64,000 nt of DNA from Hyalella azteca (GCF_000764305.2 NW_025932756.1:186001-250000); one strand, 5' to 3'; positions 48,520 to 61,545 are shown, counted from the stretch's first letter. Notes: generated by a model from the sequence alone, not told the origin. Program-made: numbers and translations.

Positions 48520-50540
48520 TGCAAGCAATTGTGGATCACCACAGTCCCCAAGCAATACCTGGATAATGCTGGATTCCTGGAAATCAACAGTAGCACAAAC
48601 CAGGTGACAATGAGTGCCAGCCCTGGCCAGCATGAAACCCCCGCCTTGAGTGGCTAATATTCAGGAATTCAATAGAGGGAAACCCAGATGCCTGCCATGG
48701 GGTAGAGCATTGGGACTCTTGACTCTTGAGCAATCTCTCAATATCAACCAACTATTTTGAAATTTCTATACACACAATAATCGCTCTGAGCCTCTGACCA
48801 TGAAGGAATCATAGATTTAGTATGCCAGATTGCCAGTGACCAGTGTGGCATAGAACTAGAAGGATGAAAAACTGTATTCCAATTGTGGCCCTCATCCCCC
48901 CAAACCCATTGTTGAGGAATTAGGATCACCCTATGGTAGGCCTAAGGCAGTGAGGTCCTGGGCTCAGCTTCCCAAGTCCCAATTTTCCAAACCCTATCAC
49001 AGGATTAATTACACTAGGCTATTGCATATTGATCAATTCAGATTTTTAGAATCAGTTCATTTTAAATTTCCTCATTTACTCAAGATTTGAACCAATATCT
49101 TGAGTGTTATTCATGATACTTTATTGATCTTATAAGTTATAGGTAGGACTCAAAAGTGAACTTGAGGGAGAATCTAACAAACTGTTGCCATTCACTTGCC
49201 AACTTGCCACTATCACCTTGCCAGGGGGCAGGGGGCCGCCCTGGGCGCCGGCTGGGCTTATGGTAATTTGTAAATATACTTAAATAAATCTATTGATGAC
49301 CGACTGTATAAGGTCTAACCGTCTACCCTCTAGTTATGATATATTGCTTCTTAAAAGTATTGCCAGGCCAGTGGCCACAACAAACCACCTGCTGTCCCAT
49401 CTTCCCTACCCTAATCGGGTATCCAATTATCCATATGCTTTTACTTCATTCCTAACTTCATTCCTCACTGCATTCCTCACTTCATTCCTAACTTCATCAT
49501 TTTAGAGTTGTAGATTGGTGTTAGTTGTTACTTGTTAGGCGTATAGCCTAGTTAAAAAAATTAGTTTCCTATTTCTTGGATAAACATGTTTCATATAAGC
49601 AGATAGGATAGATAATCATCTTTTCTGCAAGCATCAATTATGATATGCGGCACTTCCACAAGTTCCGCCTACCTAGCCGGTGAAGCAGTACATAGAGAGA
49701 TGATCGTCTTATTGCCCAACACTACGTGCGTGAGTACACGGCAAAGTTACAGCGAGCACACTAGACTTGGCTTGCAGACAGCAGAGTTGCAGAACGCCGC
49801 TTTCGCTGATTGCCGAGACACTGACAGTGACAGTCCGAAGTCAACGGGCAACTGTATTTAAAGGCTCAAGACTCAAAAGTGGCAAATTTAAGACGTAAAT
49901 AAATTTGTTTATTTTTCAGAAACATCTCAAATTTTATTTTTCTGAAAGGTCTCGAGTCTTAGAAGTAGATCGATATGTGAATGATATGACCTGATTAACT
50001 GCACAAAATAGATGAGAAGCATCAACATGCGGTGAGAAAAAAGTTAGTCTTAGAGGACATTTTAGGTCGTGGTGGTTATAAATTTGAAAATTTCTGAATC
50101 ATTATTTCCCTGTAATTGTAGGGTGTACCATGGGCAACAAAGCTTAGCTTTGTGGAAGGTTCTCTGTTAACAATTAGAAATGTTCTTATTTTATGGAGTC
50201 ATATAGCTCGTAGACTCTATAAAATCGTTTGCTTTTGATTTATATATCGAGCGCGATGGCTCTTGAAGTTATTTGTTACGGCTAGCTGTCTTCATTAATT
50301 AATGATGTTGTAGGAGTAAAAGAGGTAAGCAAGATCGGGGAGGAGAGACAGTAAAGCAGTAGTTAAAGGCGAGACAGTTCTCGTTAGTAGGATGATAATC
50401 GCAAGTAAAGACATGAGAAATGACAGTTCTAGGGAGAGATTTCAGCAACTCAATCTTTTATTGTGTTCCATTTATTGCGTGGTGAGTGTGGTATGGGATT
50501 TTAAATTGAATTACGGGAAGCACTTGGGACATAACTGATA
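48520..50540. other. Non-coding stretch with a short minisatellite
   Basis: No gene seen. A 13-bp repeat (TTCATTCCTAACT variants) occupies about 49441-49498. A GC-rich patch lies at 49224-49260. 48.5-48.95 kb may be further retrotransposon debris on the - strand, but I could not support it. Confidence 0.4.
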
Positions 50541-50738
50541 TTATTTTCTTTGTGTCATTAATATTTTTATTATCTGTTTCCTCACACTCTTCCAGCCTCC
50601 ACGCTAACCAACCTCCCATTCACCTTCCACCATCACATTCTCTAATTATCTTTTCCCACTCTCAAATAATGACAGCGGTCAATCCTGCTGACGAGCCCTT
50701 TATCATTGCAATTCATTCATTTCCAGTTCTCTCATACA

Positions 50739-50978
50739 TCATGCCCCACCCTCACCCAAATTATACAGTATCACTCTAAGCATCCTCAGTCTTTCCCTCC
50801 TGCATCCATTATACTCCATCATCAGTTGTTCGACAGTTTCCATCACACCGCTATCACACAAACATCTTTTCCCTTTGTAAATATCCACTTGTATGTACAT
50901 CAATTGACACGCGCTTGTTATTGCACAAGACACTAGGTCTCCAGTCCCCACCAATGCTACCGTCAAACAAGCATTCAT
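50739..50978 (-). pseudogene. Retrotransposon C-terminal fragment
   Basis: The - strand frame contains GTGDL, then CDSGVMETVEQLMMEYNG and CRRERLRMLRVI. It resembles the final part of reverse transcriptase polyproteins, where a Cys and the E-x-V-E-H-x-x-x-E-C...R-E-R pattern recur. Here His is Gln and the second Cys is Tyr. Short and isolated, so only tentative. Confidence 0.5.
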
Positions 50979-51275
50979 ACTCGGGAATCTATTTCATTTG
51001 ATATAGTTTAAAGTGGTCATTTCTTTCCAGTTTCCATAGCTTGCACGCTGAGGTGACGAAGTCACGGGTTTGCCGTATGGATGACGGGCCTGAAAGCTTG
51101 TTACTAGTGGAGTTTTTAGCCTCCTGATACAGGAAGTTAAACAATGCTCGCTTATGAGAGAACAGTTCTCAGGTAGTTCAGTACAGGATTTGGGGAATTT
51201 AAAGGAGGCAAATATGAGTAAATGGCCTCAAATTAATGCTCATTTGAGGCAAAGCATAAGTTAGGAAAGCATAAG

Positions 51276-51532
51276 TTAACCATCTACGTCTGCCGCCTGA
51301 CATGAGCAACCGCAGCAAAATTGCCAGAAGCCTACTTCCCAAAAAGGATACGTTCTAGTGAGCGCAAAATGACTTGCACTGATGGTGATGGTTGCCGCCA
51401 CGTCGGACAACCTTAAGTTAAAATGTTCTCTGCTGCGTACAAACGTCCTCAGGTTGCTATGCTCAATAATTTACGTATCATTTCTTTTGAAAGTAATGTT
51501 CAGGAGAGTGACATACGGAGGTAGAGGGTTAA
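51276..51532. mobile_element. TTAA-flanked MITE, family B, copy 2
   Basis: 257 bp with TTAA at both ends (51276-51279 and 51529-51532), left terminus TTAACCATCTAC and right terminus GTAGAGGGTTAA. It is homologous along its length to 32959-33204. Non-coding. Confidence 0.8.
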
Positions 51533-52950
51533 GGAAGCATAAAGGAAGGAAAACATACGTAAAGCATAATTTAAGGAATGCTAGTTCAACATCTCTACCT
51601 ACTCCATATAGCTCGAATACACACAAGACGATAATAAATTTGCTAACAAAAACAGCAAATGGAACATAAGTGGCAACTGTTATCAAACATATGCATGACA
51701 GTCATGCATGCTTATTTACAGCTTTGTGGCCCGGCTATCTGCTACTCGCCTAACCTGTCTGAGTTCAATTTGAATAAAGTAAAAAATCGGAAGATTTTTC
51801 GTTGCACGTCGTCATTATGGTTACCTATCCCTAAAAGATTACATAGATAAATTCTACTTTAACGCATCTTAAATTACTTTGCAGCTCATGTCTTGGCAGT
51901 ACGTGACGTTCGCAGTGCAGGAGGAAGAGCGATATTTTGTACGATGTATTGCATGTGGTAAATTGATCTGTGTTGCTCATTTTGAATCTGTGTAGAAATC
52001 TCTTGACGTCAGCATTTCTACTGCGGAGTCTTGCAGCCGCGCACTCTAGCCTGCGGGACTTTAATTAAGCAGAGCCAAGGGCGCAGTTTGGGTTCCGTCA
52101 AGAGGTTACTCATGAACATTAGTAACCAAGTAACTCAAGTAACTGGTCCAGTGCTTGTGTAACTTCTCTCTCATGACGTCAAGCGTCTCCCCTATACTTA
52201 AGATGCTCATGGCAGAATAGACATTTTGATACCCTATATTAACTTCCTGCATTATCATCGCAGGTTCGTCACTTGGTCTGTTATGCCCTCGACGTGCGAA
52301 TTATCTTAGGCAAGTCATTCTAGCACAATATGTTGAATAACACCTACGTTCCCAGTCATACATATTATCGCTGTTTTATAAAATCGCATGGCTTTGTGCA
52401 ATAGGCACTACCATCCTAGTATAGCCAGAGCATCATGATAATAATTCTCACACTGATTGTAAGATCCGTATAGACTCTCATGACACATATTCCATAACCA
52501 TAAAGGAAAATTAAAGGATAGTATTATTCGCACCTTTATTAATGATTTACTTATTTTTCAACGAGGGATTTGCAAATTACGATAGGTTATTGTTCACTTT
52601 AAGGGTATTATGAGACACCTGTCGTCGTCTCCAACAGCCACGTCGATTGTCACCTGCGCTACAGTCCGGGTGCCGCATGTGATCTATCCTCAATCTACAT
52701 CTACACTGTGTCACCTTCATCTCTCGGGGCCTCAATATCGTCGAGATCCTGGCTTGTACGCATACTCCGTAGATACCATCTAAAGGGTCGCCTGCCGAAG
52801 ACCACCACTGCCCTAGATGTAGTGGACCATCACGATTCCTGCCTTCCGGAACGTAGCCTTCAACACTTCAAGCCATCCATATCTAGGCCGTGGGTCGAAC
52901 CCATGGGTCGAACCAGCCCTCGGTCGAACGGCCACTTATCGAAGGACGAT
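51533..52950. other. Non-coding stretch, nothing recognised
   Basis: No gene or clear repeat is seen apart from short open frames without motifs. Confidence 0.4.
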
Positions 52951-52954
52951 AAAT

Positions 52955-53391
52955 TTTGGAACATAACTATGCTATCTGAAACCTAACCTCAGCTGCGGTG
53001 AACGTCAAATTATGTAATTTAACGATGCTCGCAAGTCATATTCGATCCGCGGCCTGGTGGTGCACGGCAGGTTTCGCCCTTTGTCTGTAAATTTAGGTTT
53101 TTAACTTCTGTGTTTTTTATTAACTCCAAACTAATTTTCTGCCTTTATCTGTGTTCTAGATTTATCGAACTGTCGATGAAGCTGGTCTCCGAAACGTTTT
53201 AAATATATATATGCTAAATTTTTGTGGTGTTTTCTTCGCTTTTAAATTTTTAGGTTCTATGCAAGGCCGGAGGAGGACAAAGCCGAGTGGTTCACGGCTG
53301 ATTGATGGATGTCCGGAGAGATCCGAGGCGTTCGATTCAGGGCTTATTGGTGCACAAAATTGGTGGTGCACGGCTGCGCTCCCCCGTCTAA
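52955..53391 (+). repeat. Dispersed repeat family, copy 2
   Basis: The left part (GAAACCTAACCTCAGC; CGGCCTGGTGGTGCACGGCA) matches 19190-19306. The right part (53333-53391) matches 47929-47987. The same two ends in the same order and spacing as at 19 kb support a mobile element of about 430-470 bp. Confidence 0.6.
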
Positions 53392-54340
53392 TACTTCCTC
53401 AATTCCAGCTACAGAGCACTGATGCGTGCCGCTATAGCTGGATAGTGGCCCAGGCCTGGGATTTCATCCTGCTTAGATCGCGACATCCGACGAAGTAGCG
53501 TCCACTAAGGAGTCCCAACGAGCGGAGTAGGTGTAGTTATTTTACGTTAATATTTATATTCATTTTTCATCTTATTTTTCGATTCGTTTTTCTAATCGGA
53601 TGCGGTCATGAAATTTTAGAACCTCTGTAAAATAAAAATTTAAAGCAATAAATTTTATATTAATCCAATGGTGTATTTTATGTGAAACTTTAAAATATGG
53701 CTTTCAATTGTTATTGCTGAGAGTTCCCCGGCTTCATATCTTCTGATTTACAGCGGAATAATTTATGCTTTCTTTGTTATTTTTGTCTTCGTGTTGACTT
53801 ATTTATTACACGTGTTCTGAAACTCTGTGCGTCTTTAAATATATTGAATGAAACTTAATGTTGTTTGTTGGGGAGGCAATGCGATGGAAAATGAGAGGTT
53901 CACTATTGCATACATGAACTAAGATACATACCATATTGATGTTTTATTTAGACATGGTGAAGTATATTATGCTGTATTTTGAACTTCAATCGCGCATTTC
54001 AATGAAAATATTTATCCCTGGAAAAAAGCTGACCAGATATAATTCTCAATAAAAATTGTTAATTATCAGTAAAGTTTTTTCTTTACGCCCATTTGAATCT
54101 TCTTGCCATAAACAACTGACACTAAAATTTTTGTTGACAAGCTGTCTGCTCGTAAATTCAACTGTGATTCCAGCTAATATATAGTTGCAAATCACTTTTT
54201 CATACATTCTACACGTAGTATTTTTCCATAGAATATTTCTTGATAGATAATCGTGGTCAGAAATTTTCCTTGATTAATTAATATGATTGTAACGAAACTC
54301 TAAGAAGTGAGAGTGCTGAGAAGCTGTTCTGAGAAGCGCG
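53392..54340. other. AT-rich stretch, nothing recognised
   Basis: No coding signal or repeat is seen. Confidence 0.4.
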
Positions 54341-54345
54341 CGACG

Positions 54346-54445
54346 GCTAGTCAGGGGAAGTACCTATTTCTGTGAAGGGGCGGAGCGTGCGCCAGCCGAC
54401 TTGTGATCACGTGGTAAGCTGAACGGCAGAGACGGAACATGTGCA
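54346..54445 (+). other. Possible non-coding exon with strong donor
   Basis: A CpG-containing, GC-richer patch ends at TGCA|GTAAGTAG (donor at 54446). It could be a 5' UTR exon of a gene lying further right, like the better candidate at 56.4 kb. Evidence is composition and the donor only. Confidence 0.2.
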
Positions 54446-55027
54446 GTAAGTAGTAAGTACATCGTATATTCATGAATGAATTTATCTCTTTGGTATCGTG
54501 CAGCTAAAGTGGTCTCGGCATTTGTGTGATAAGCGCCATACTATCTATGTTGTTTATAATATCTAAACATGACGGAAGAGAAATACCGAGTACACTTTCA
54601 ATAAAGAAAGAAAAGGCATAAATTCAATTACAGGATAGGATGGGGCTATTAGCACTTCAATGTCATAAGGGCTCACGATGCTATTATAATGCAAGGCATA
54701 GTTTGACAAGAAAAAAATTTAATTAAGAGTGTATCACTTCCATTTAAGGAACACGAGAATAATTTTAATGATATGAAGTTTTGAATTATTGTAGTAAACA
54801 TATCCTTAAATTAAGACTTGATTTTCTGGGAACTTCGTCGAAAAAATATTTGCGGAACAAATCTGGCAGAACGACAGCGATGAGTCTGCATCATCACGGC
54901 AAGTCTTAGTCAAAGATAAGATACACCAGCAATCGTGTTTACTAACTTCTGTAATACTCAAGGTTTTTCCAAGGGCCTTCTTATACAGGGCAAGATCCTC
55001 AGGCTTACAGCAACTTCAGAGTTCAAA

Positions 55028-55342
55028 ACAGTCGCAATGCAACTTTAAAGCTCAAGACAGTCGTAATTCAACTTTAGAGACCAACAGTCGCAATGCAACT
55101 TTAGATAGAGACAAAAACAGTCGCAATGCAACTTTAAAGCTCAAGACAGTCGTAATTCAACTTTAAAAACCAACAGTCGCAATGCAACTTTAGATAGAGA
55201 CAAAAGCAGTCCCAATGCAACTTTAAAGCTCAATACAGTCGTAATTCAACTTTAAAGACCAACAGTCGCAATGCAACTTTAGAGACCAAAACAGTCGCAA
55301 TGCAACTTTAGAGACCAAAACAGTCGCAATGCAACTTTAGAG
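55028..55342. repeat. Minisatellite with higher-order structure
   Basis: About eleven copies of ACAGTCGCAATGCAACTTTA, 26-33 bp each. Three variants (ending AAGCTCAAG, GAGACCA and GATAGAGACAAAA) recur in the same order, giving a higher-order period of about 89 bp. Confidence 0.9.
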
Positions 55343-56404
55343 GCGCAAGTCTGAAGTGCGTCAAAACGTTGCGAAGCTCTCCGCGTCAACATGCAAAACT
55401 CCGCAAATTTACTCAATAAATACGTGATCGGAGTTGACGTTTAAAGTGGCATAATATTATCTGTTTTAGGTTTTTGGAAGTTTATGCGTTTGAAACCTCG
55501 ACCCGAAAATGCAGAGAGATTTTAACTCCCCGTATGGCATTATTGCAACCTCATGATGACATAAGAAAAATTTAAATTCTAGGTTTTCTTGCGGAATCAA
55601 GAGACACCGCTAAACCAGGCAGAAATAGAAAACAAATAATATTCTATTTAATTTGCACTTCTATGCAAGTAAACTTTAACTAGAATCACGAATAGACTTT
55701 TCGATCACAACTGAAGTGGTTGTTTTTAAAAATTCTTAGTAAATGGGAGTTTATATATATTTGTACATTAATTATGATTACATTAGCCTGAGAGTAATTA
55801 TAGCACAAAATTGCCTTAATGTTCCTAAACCGGTGACTACCGAGTCGACACAAAATGTATCATTTGACACCAGGGTTGTAAAATCGAAATAATGTAGTAG
55901 GTTAACCCTATAGATACTAATATTAAAATTATAAAATTAATGTAAGTAACAAAATGAACATTGTTTTATCATTGCCGCACTTTTTGATTATCTCAGTTTA
56001 CGTTAGCCCGTTTAACGAATGAATTTAATGAATGACGATTCATTCTTTGAAATTGCCATTTCATATAAGTAATAGAAATTATTGCATAATAAAAAAATTA
56101 TACGTTGAAGCCCATTATGTAGACAGTATTTATAGTTTTAAAGATATCTCATGAAAATTAGGCTTATTATGCAAGATTCGCTTTTTTTAATGCTATTGAC
56201 GTATCGAGAACACCTGTGACGTGTGATGTTGCTTTCAAATATTCCAGCGATATCCAGTATGATGGTGCAGAAATGTCTAGCCTTGTCTCCGGGTATTACC
56301 CTTCCTCGTACCCTGCAGACTGGACTAAACTGCATCGAAACTGCAGCGTGCTAGGAAGTAGGTGACAGAAGAAAGACTTCGCTCGCAATCGCACCCTAAC
56401 ATCG

Positions 56405-56438
56405 TCAGTTGTTAAGAAGCAAGCGTACGGTGAGGTTG
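56405..56438 (+). promoter_or_regulatory. Candidate core promoter: initiator plus DPE
   Basis: TCAGTT at 56405-56410 matches the arthropod initiator. Taking its A (56407) as +1, GGTTG falls at +28 to +32 and fits the downstream promoter element RGWYV at its required spacing. No TATA box was seen. Confidence 0.45.
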
Positions 56439-56560
56439 TGTCCGTCCCGCCTTAGAACTCTCGTGACAGATCGGAGAGTGATTTCCTACAACCGACGGAG
56501 AATTAGAAGGCCTACGCCGAGACTTCTAACCTGCCTGATAAACAGAAGAATCCATCAACT
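56407..56560 (+). other. Candidate non-coding first exon
   Basis: The stretch after the candidate start site is richer in GC and CpG than its flanks. It has no long open frame and ends in CAACT|GTAAGTG, a near-consensus donor at 56561. It would be the 5' UTR exon of a + strand gene whose coding exons lie beyond 64 kb or were not recognised. Confidence 0.4.
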
Positions 56561-56569
56561 GTAAGTGAA

Positions 56570-58640
56570 CATTTAAAACTGATTTGAATATGTTTCGACT
56601 TCAGCTCCAATATGATTATTTTGAATTTCTTACTTTTTTAGGTTCTCGTTTTAGTTTGAAATTTTGTGGTAAAGTGGAAATATTTTCCCCACCTTAGTAA
56701 GAATCGAATTATAAAGATACCATCAAATAGCACGCCTTTGAGCAAATGCATCATGCGAAGATTCATTTTAATCACTATTAGGCCTATGTATTAGTAAAAA
56801 CTTTTGCACAGTTTTCTTTATGTTTATTTTGTGGTTGTTTGTTGGTATGAAGTTCAATTAAATACCGTATTCTTTAAAAAGTATTAAAAATAGAAATTTG
56901 GTTGGCAAAACGCTGCTAGCTTGTTACACTTATGATGACCGACTTTGATCATGCAGTCGACACGATGTAAATAGAAATAACACTATAAATGTGTGTAAAA
57001 ATATCCTATTTGTTCTCATAAGAAGAGATTGTGTCCACGTGTATGATGGTCAGTAGGCATTTATAGACACCGCCCGGGATCTATTTCTGAAGTCTTCGAT
57101 TGAAAAATTTGCTTCGAGTCTCTGAAGGTAATTAATTATACAAGGAAGTTGTGTCTTGAGTAGTAACTTTTTGTAAGTGATTCCTTAAAAATGATTTACT
57201 ATCATCTTGCTTATGTTATCAAAAGAATGGGTCCTAGACCTATTTCGCGAGGAAGCTACTATAAGTTATTCATCCTGCCTGTTTTCGTTCGTAAAACCCT
57301 TGAAAATAATTCAGCTTTTTTAAAATACATTCATTTGTAATATTTAAAGGGATGTAATTGCCCTTCTAGTGTGTTACACTTGGTTTTTATCTAGCATATC
57401 GGAACTACACTCGACCGATTGACCGATTTGTCTATAGCCTCATCTCCTACCCTTAAGGTGCTTGTACACGAGGATAATAGTGGCGGTCACTACAACTATC
57501 AAATAATAACCGAAACTAATTAACTTGCTGTTACTATAGGATCGTGTATTGACACAGCGGGACACGGATGGATCCAAATACCCTCTACACGAGGACAGTA
57601 GCATAATAATTCGTCGCAAATAACATTTGAAAGTTTTTCTGGCCGGCACTACTGTCCCCTTATATGTACTATTACTTTATCAGTGCCATGCTTGATATAT
57701 CTTGGCGGGTTGACTTAATTATCGCTTGACGTCGCTTGCGAGACAGTCCGTCGCCGCGGGGCAAGACTTGGTGTCAACGGCCGTTAAACGTAATTAGCTT
57801 TCGTGGAATATCCCAGGCCGTGTGGGCCTGATATGTTGCCATCATTCTTCTCTGGAACTTGGTTGATGTTTATCAGAAATTATGGGTTGACGGACGTGGA
57901 CATGTTGTGGACTCATGATTGCGAACATCATCCGAGTAACTGTTAGGTGTTTATTACAATTTTGTCGAACATTAACTTTAAGAAGCTCGGTGTAGCAAAC
58001 ATTTTAAAGCCAAATGTAAATGTAATGAGTATAATTTCTCCGCATAGATAAAGATTGGCGTAGTAGCAAACCTTGTACCCGGAGGTTTCTTTTTATTGGA
58101 AACTTCTCCGATTCCTGAAAAGGTTATCGTGTACTCGCAGCTATCTATTCCTAGACTCAGATGTATTAATTTTTCAAGGATTCAAGTATCAATGGTACGA
58201 GACTTTGTTTCCAAATACGTAGAAATATGATTTAATCTAAATCCATTCACACATGATTACAAAACTCTTTTTGAAGTGGCGGCTGGTAATTCTAAGTGCA
58301 TGTGGCCCTGGTATAGTATCGTCAAGGCTAATACATGTATATACAACCAATCCCTACACATTATCTGGATAATTTCTTAAGATTCATAGTACAAGATATT
58401 GACGTGATACAGAGGCACGTTTCTATTGCAACATTATCGACAAGGCACTGCAATACAGACTTGGTACTGTCAGAAGCACGTACGGTCTGTGACGTCCGTT
58501 TCGCTCTCAAAATTTACAATGATTTATTGCATTCGTTGAATGCCAATGATAAAAACTAAAGCGTATATCATTACATGAATGTTCTATAGAGAACTTGATA
58601 TTTTTCTCGGATTCTCACTGAAACTTGGGCTTTATTCGTA
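56570..58640. other. Non-coding stretch, nothing recognised
   Basis: No gene or strong repeat is seen. Two similar segments with TACACGAGGA occur at about 57466 and 57587, possibly a degraded small element. Confidence 0.35.
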
Positions 58641-58648
58641 CTCCCATT

Positions 58649-58786
58649 TAGTATAATCGTCAGTTATGGAAAGATCGGGTTCCAAAGGCCGGATCCCTTG
58701 TGAATCAAGTCACGAAAAATTCAAGAATCGGCAACAGGCCCCATGGGCCTTTTTCTTCAATGCCGACACTTCTATTCTATTTTATA
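58649..58786 (+). repeat. Retrotransposon 3'-tail copy
   Basis: Closely similar to 2335-2460 (GTTATGGAAAGATCGGGTTC, then AATCGGCAACAGGCC and GGGCCT, TGCCGACACTTCTATTCTA). The hairpin arms are CGGCA and TGCCG. Confidence 0.8.
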
Positions 58787-59012
58787 AGCTCGCCGTTGTT
58801 TGCAACACGAGACAGGTATTTTGTAACAATAAATCCCTCGTTGCAGCTCACAGATTTTTGTCCGATTGCGAGATCATTGTTCTCGGACTATACACATGAA
58901 GGAGCAGTGGCATTTTACAGTCAACTGTTTTTCGTTTCTACCGCGTTACGACGTAACGGATAAATTTTAAGACCTTGAATGCCATGAGCGCTGCTGCCTG
59001 GTGGTGACTGCC

Positions 59013-59050
59013 ATGGTTGAATTAATTTAACCATGTATTAATTCAATCAT
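59013..59050. repeat. ATGGTTGAATTAAT palindrome
   Basis: ATGGTTGAATTAAT and ATTAATTCAATCAT form 14-bp arms (one mismatch) around ten bases. It is related to the palindrome at 63101-63132 and the termini of the element at 62046-62292. Confidence 0.8.
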
Positions 59051-59889
59051 GGTGCACACTGCATCCGCAGTGTTCATGGAGTCTGAATTTCATTTGCTTG
59101 GTTCCGGATCATTTGTGCTCTCAATTTATCGTAGTTGCTGATGAACAGTGCAGTCACGCAGCTCGAGGTTGCGCAACATCACAACTTCATTGTAAAATTA
59201 ATCGCCTCACAATTCTGGGAAGTTATGTGACTTAAACTGAGAAGAGGGTATAATAGTTGATGGTCGAATTTTCTCAGAATAATTTGCTCGTTACGGAAGT
59301 TGCTTATCTATTCCTACCGAACAGTTCGTGATGAATAAACCAACAAAAGTATCGAACAAAAGAGTACGTAGAATAGTTAATGAGGGAAACAAATTTATTC
59401 CATAATTGTTTTTTAAAGGTATTTGCATTACCCTACCGGAGAACTTTTGGTGTTGTGCAGCGAATCGAGCTCTTGCTACCAGCAAAAAACATACCTAAAT
59501 AGGCATATTTATGACGAGAAAAAAAAAACAGAAACAATCATCTGGGGACAAATGATAAGAAAATTTGTGCCTATTATGCAATCATTGTTCTGCACGAAAT
59601 TCATGGATGTACCCCGCCTGCCTGTGACCTTGCGTCCAGTTTCGCAACCCAGCCTTATATGCTTCCGCTTCCTCGTACGGCCGTGTATATGTAACTCGCT
59701 AGGCGGGTAAACTTCTGCTCCTGCTACGCTAAGCACTTGTATTTATTCATCGCCATGTAAATTCGTTGCTCAAACAAATTTACTTAAGTTTTCAATTAGC
59801 AATTAACCCATGAGATTACCTTATGAGCCAAATCGAGCCAAGCATCTTTAAGATTTAGTCCTGTGATTAAAATGAGGACCGTCAAATTG

Positions 59890-60142
59890 CGATGTTGATA
59901 ATGGGACTAACGTCAACATTTGTAACACCACAGTGCGATGTTGATAATGACACGCACGTCAACATTTGGAACACCACAGCGCGATGTTGATAAAGACACG
60001 CATGTCAACATTTGGAACACCACAGCGCGATGTTGATAATGACACGCATGTCAACATTTGGAACACCACAGCGCGATGTTGATGACAAGCATGCCAACAT
60101 TTGTAACACCACAGCACGATGTTGATAATAACAAACATGTCA
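59890..60142. repeat. 46-bp minisatellite
   Basis: About five copies of a unit with GCGATGTTGATAATGACACG and CATGTCAACATTTGGAACAC. Each unit has an inner inverted repeat, ATGTTGA with TCAACAT. Confidence 0.9.
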
Positions 60143-60144
60143 AG

Positions 60145-61280
60145 ATAAATAGCATAATTACAGTCAAGAATGCAGCAATGCTGACGGCCTCATTTAATGG
60201 GGGCTAATGCATTGATCTGCTCGCTGGGCACGACTCTGAGCCCGGGAACCGTGGTCAAGGCCGCGGAAGACATTGATCTCGTATCAAGACTACTGGGTCA
60301 CCCTCTCCCCTGCATGTAAACAACCCTTGCTTCTCGTTGTAATGCAAGGCTTGTACAAGCATAAGTGATATATTGCCTACCGTCAATGGCGATAACGTCA
60401 CCAGCAGCACTACAGCTGCCGACTTTTAATAGAAAAAAAACTATTTTTTAGCCAAAACCTGAACCACAATTTTTTACTAGTGAGACCAATACAGCTTTTA
60501 GTCATTATGCGGCTATCGAACCCTAGTAATTGTACTTCTGACCAGTATTATACAGTTTTTAGAGACGAGGTATAAAGTGCCGTTTCTGCTGAATGACAAT
60601 TAATGAGGCACTGGCTGTAGGCTTTTTGCTTGAAATCAGCATTTTATGACTATTTTTTTTCAAATTGTTAACGTTTCCTCTGCAAACAAATGACTGATAA
60701 GGTTAATTTGTCAGATTTTTTGTACTTTGTCAGTTTGTGTCGGGTGTATGATTGGTATCTTGAAGATTTGGCGTTTCATTTGTTAATTCTAGAATATACG
60801 CACATTTGTTAAAATAATAGATATTTTAGTAAATTCCAACGTTCGTTTATACAGGGGAACTGTAACTGAAGTTTACGTTGCACAAACTTCTATGGAGGCA
60901 TAACCCTGTCGACGGGAAGGGATAAAAGTTTCTAGATTTCGGTAATTTTAAATATATTTCTACGGTTTTTTTTGGACAGTTCACTTTAGTTTAGACCCAA
61001 TGTATAGTGCCAATCCTCTAAAATACAATCTTATTGTCCCATGTGAAGCAATTTTCTATGTTTTTTTTTTTAATCTTAGGAAAAATCTATGTTTTCTTTG
61101 CTCAAAAAACATGCGTGCTACAATCGTCGAAGATTTTCTTGCTGGTGGGGAAAAAGTGCCAACTCATTCACATAAACCAATTTCAACATTCTAATTTGTA
61201 CTTTACTTATAATGTGCTTTGAAATTTAATTAGAAGTCTCTTAGTAACCACCAGCGTCGTTCAACTTACCATATATACTT
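60145..61280. other. Non-coding stretch, nothing recognised
   Basis: No gene, RNA or clear repeat is seen. Confidence 0.4.
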
Positions 61281-61284
61281 ACCG

Positions 61285-61545
61285 CGCTCCAAGTATGAAC
61301 GTGTTCAAGAATAGACTAGATAAAGTTATGGAAAAATATATGTTCTGATTTGAAATGCCTAGCACCATATCGAACCCGGTGGAAGTCTAGTAGCTACTTC
61401 AAACTATCGTCAGTCATGAAAAGATCCGGTCAAATGACACGGTTTTAGAACTATGAACAATGCACGAAAAGGAAAAGAATCGGCGACAGGCCACATCAGG
61501 CCTACACTTCAGCGCCGACATCACTATGTTATGTTATGTTATACA
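61285..61545 (+). mobile_element. 5'-truncated non-LTR retrotransposon, 3' end
   Basis: It starts with the remains of the coding end (APSMNVFKNRLDKVMEKYMF, then stop), as in the copy at 1990-2310. It continues into the 3' tail with the hairpin CGGCG...CGCCG and ends in TATGT repeats. Degenerate. Confidence 0.75.

Noticed and set aside
49640..49861. A 73-codon + strand frame
   Set aside because: No motif or context, and the surrounding DNA looks non-coding.
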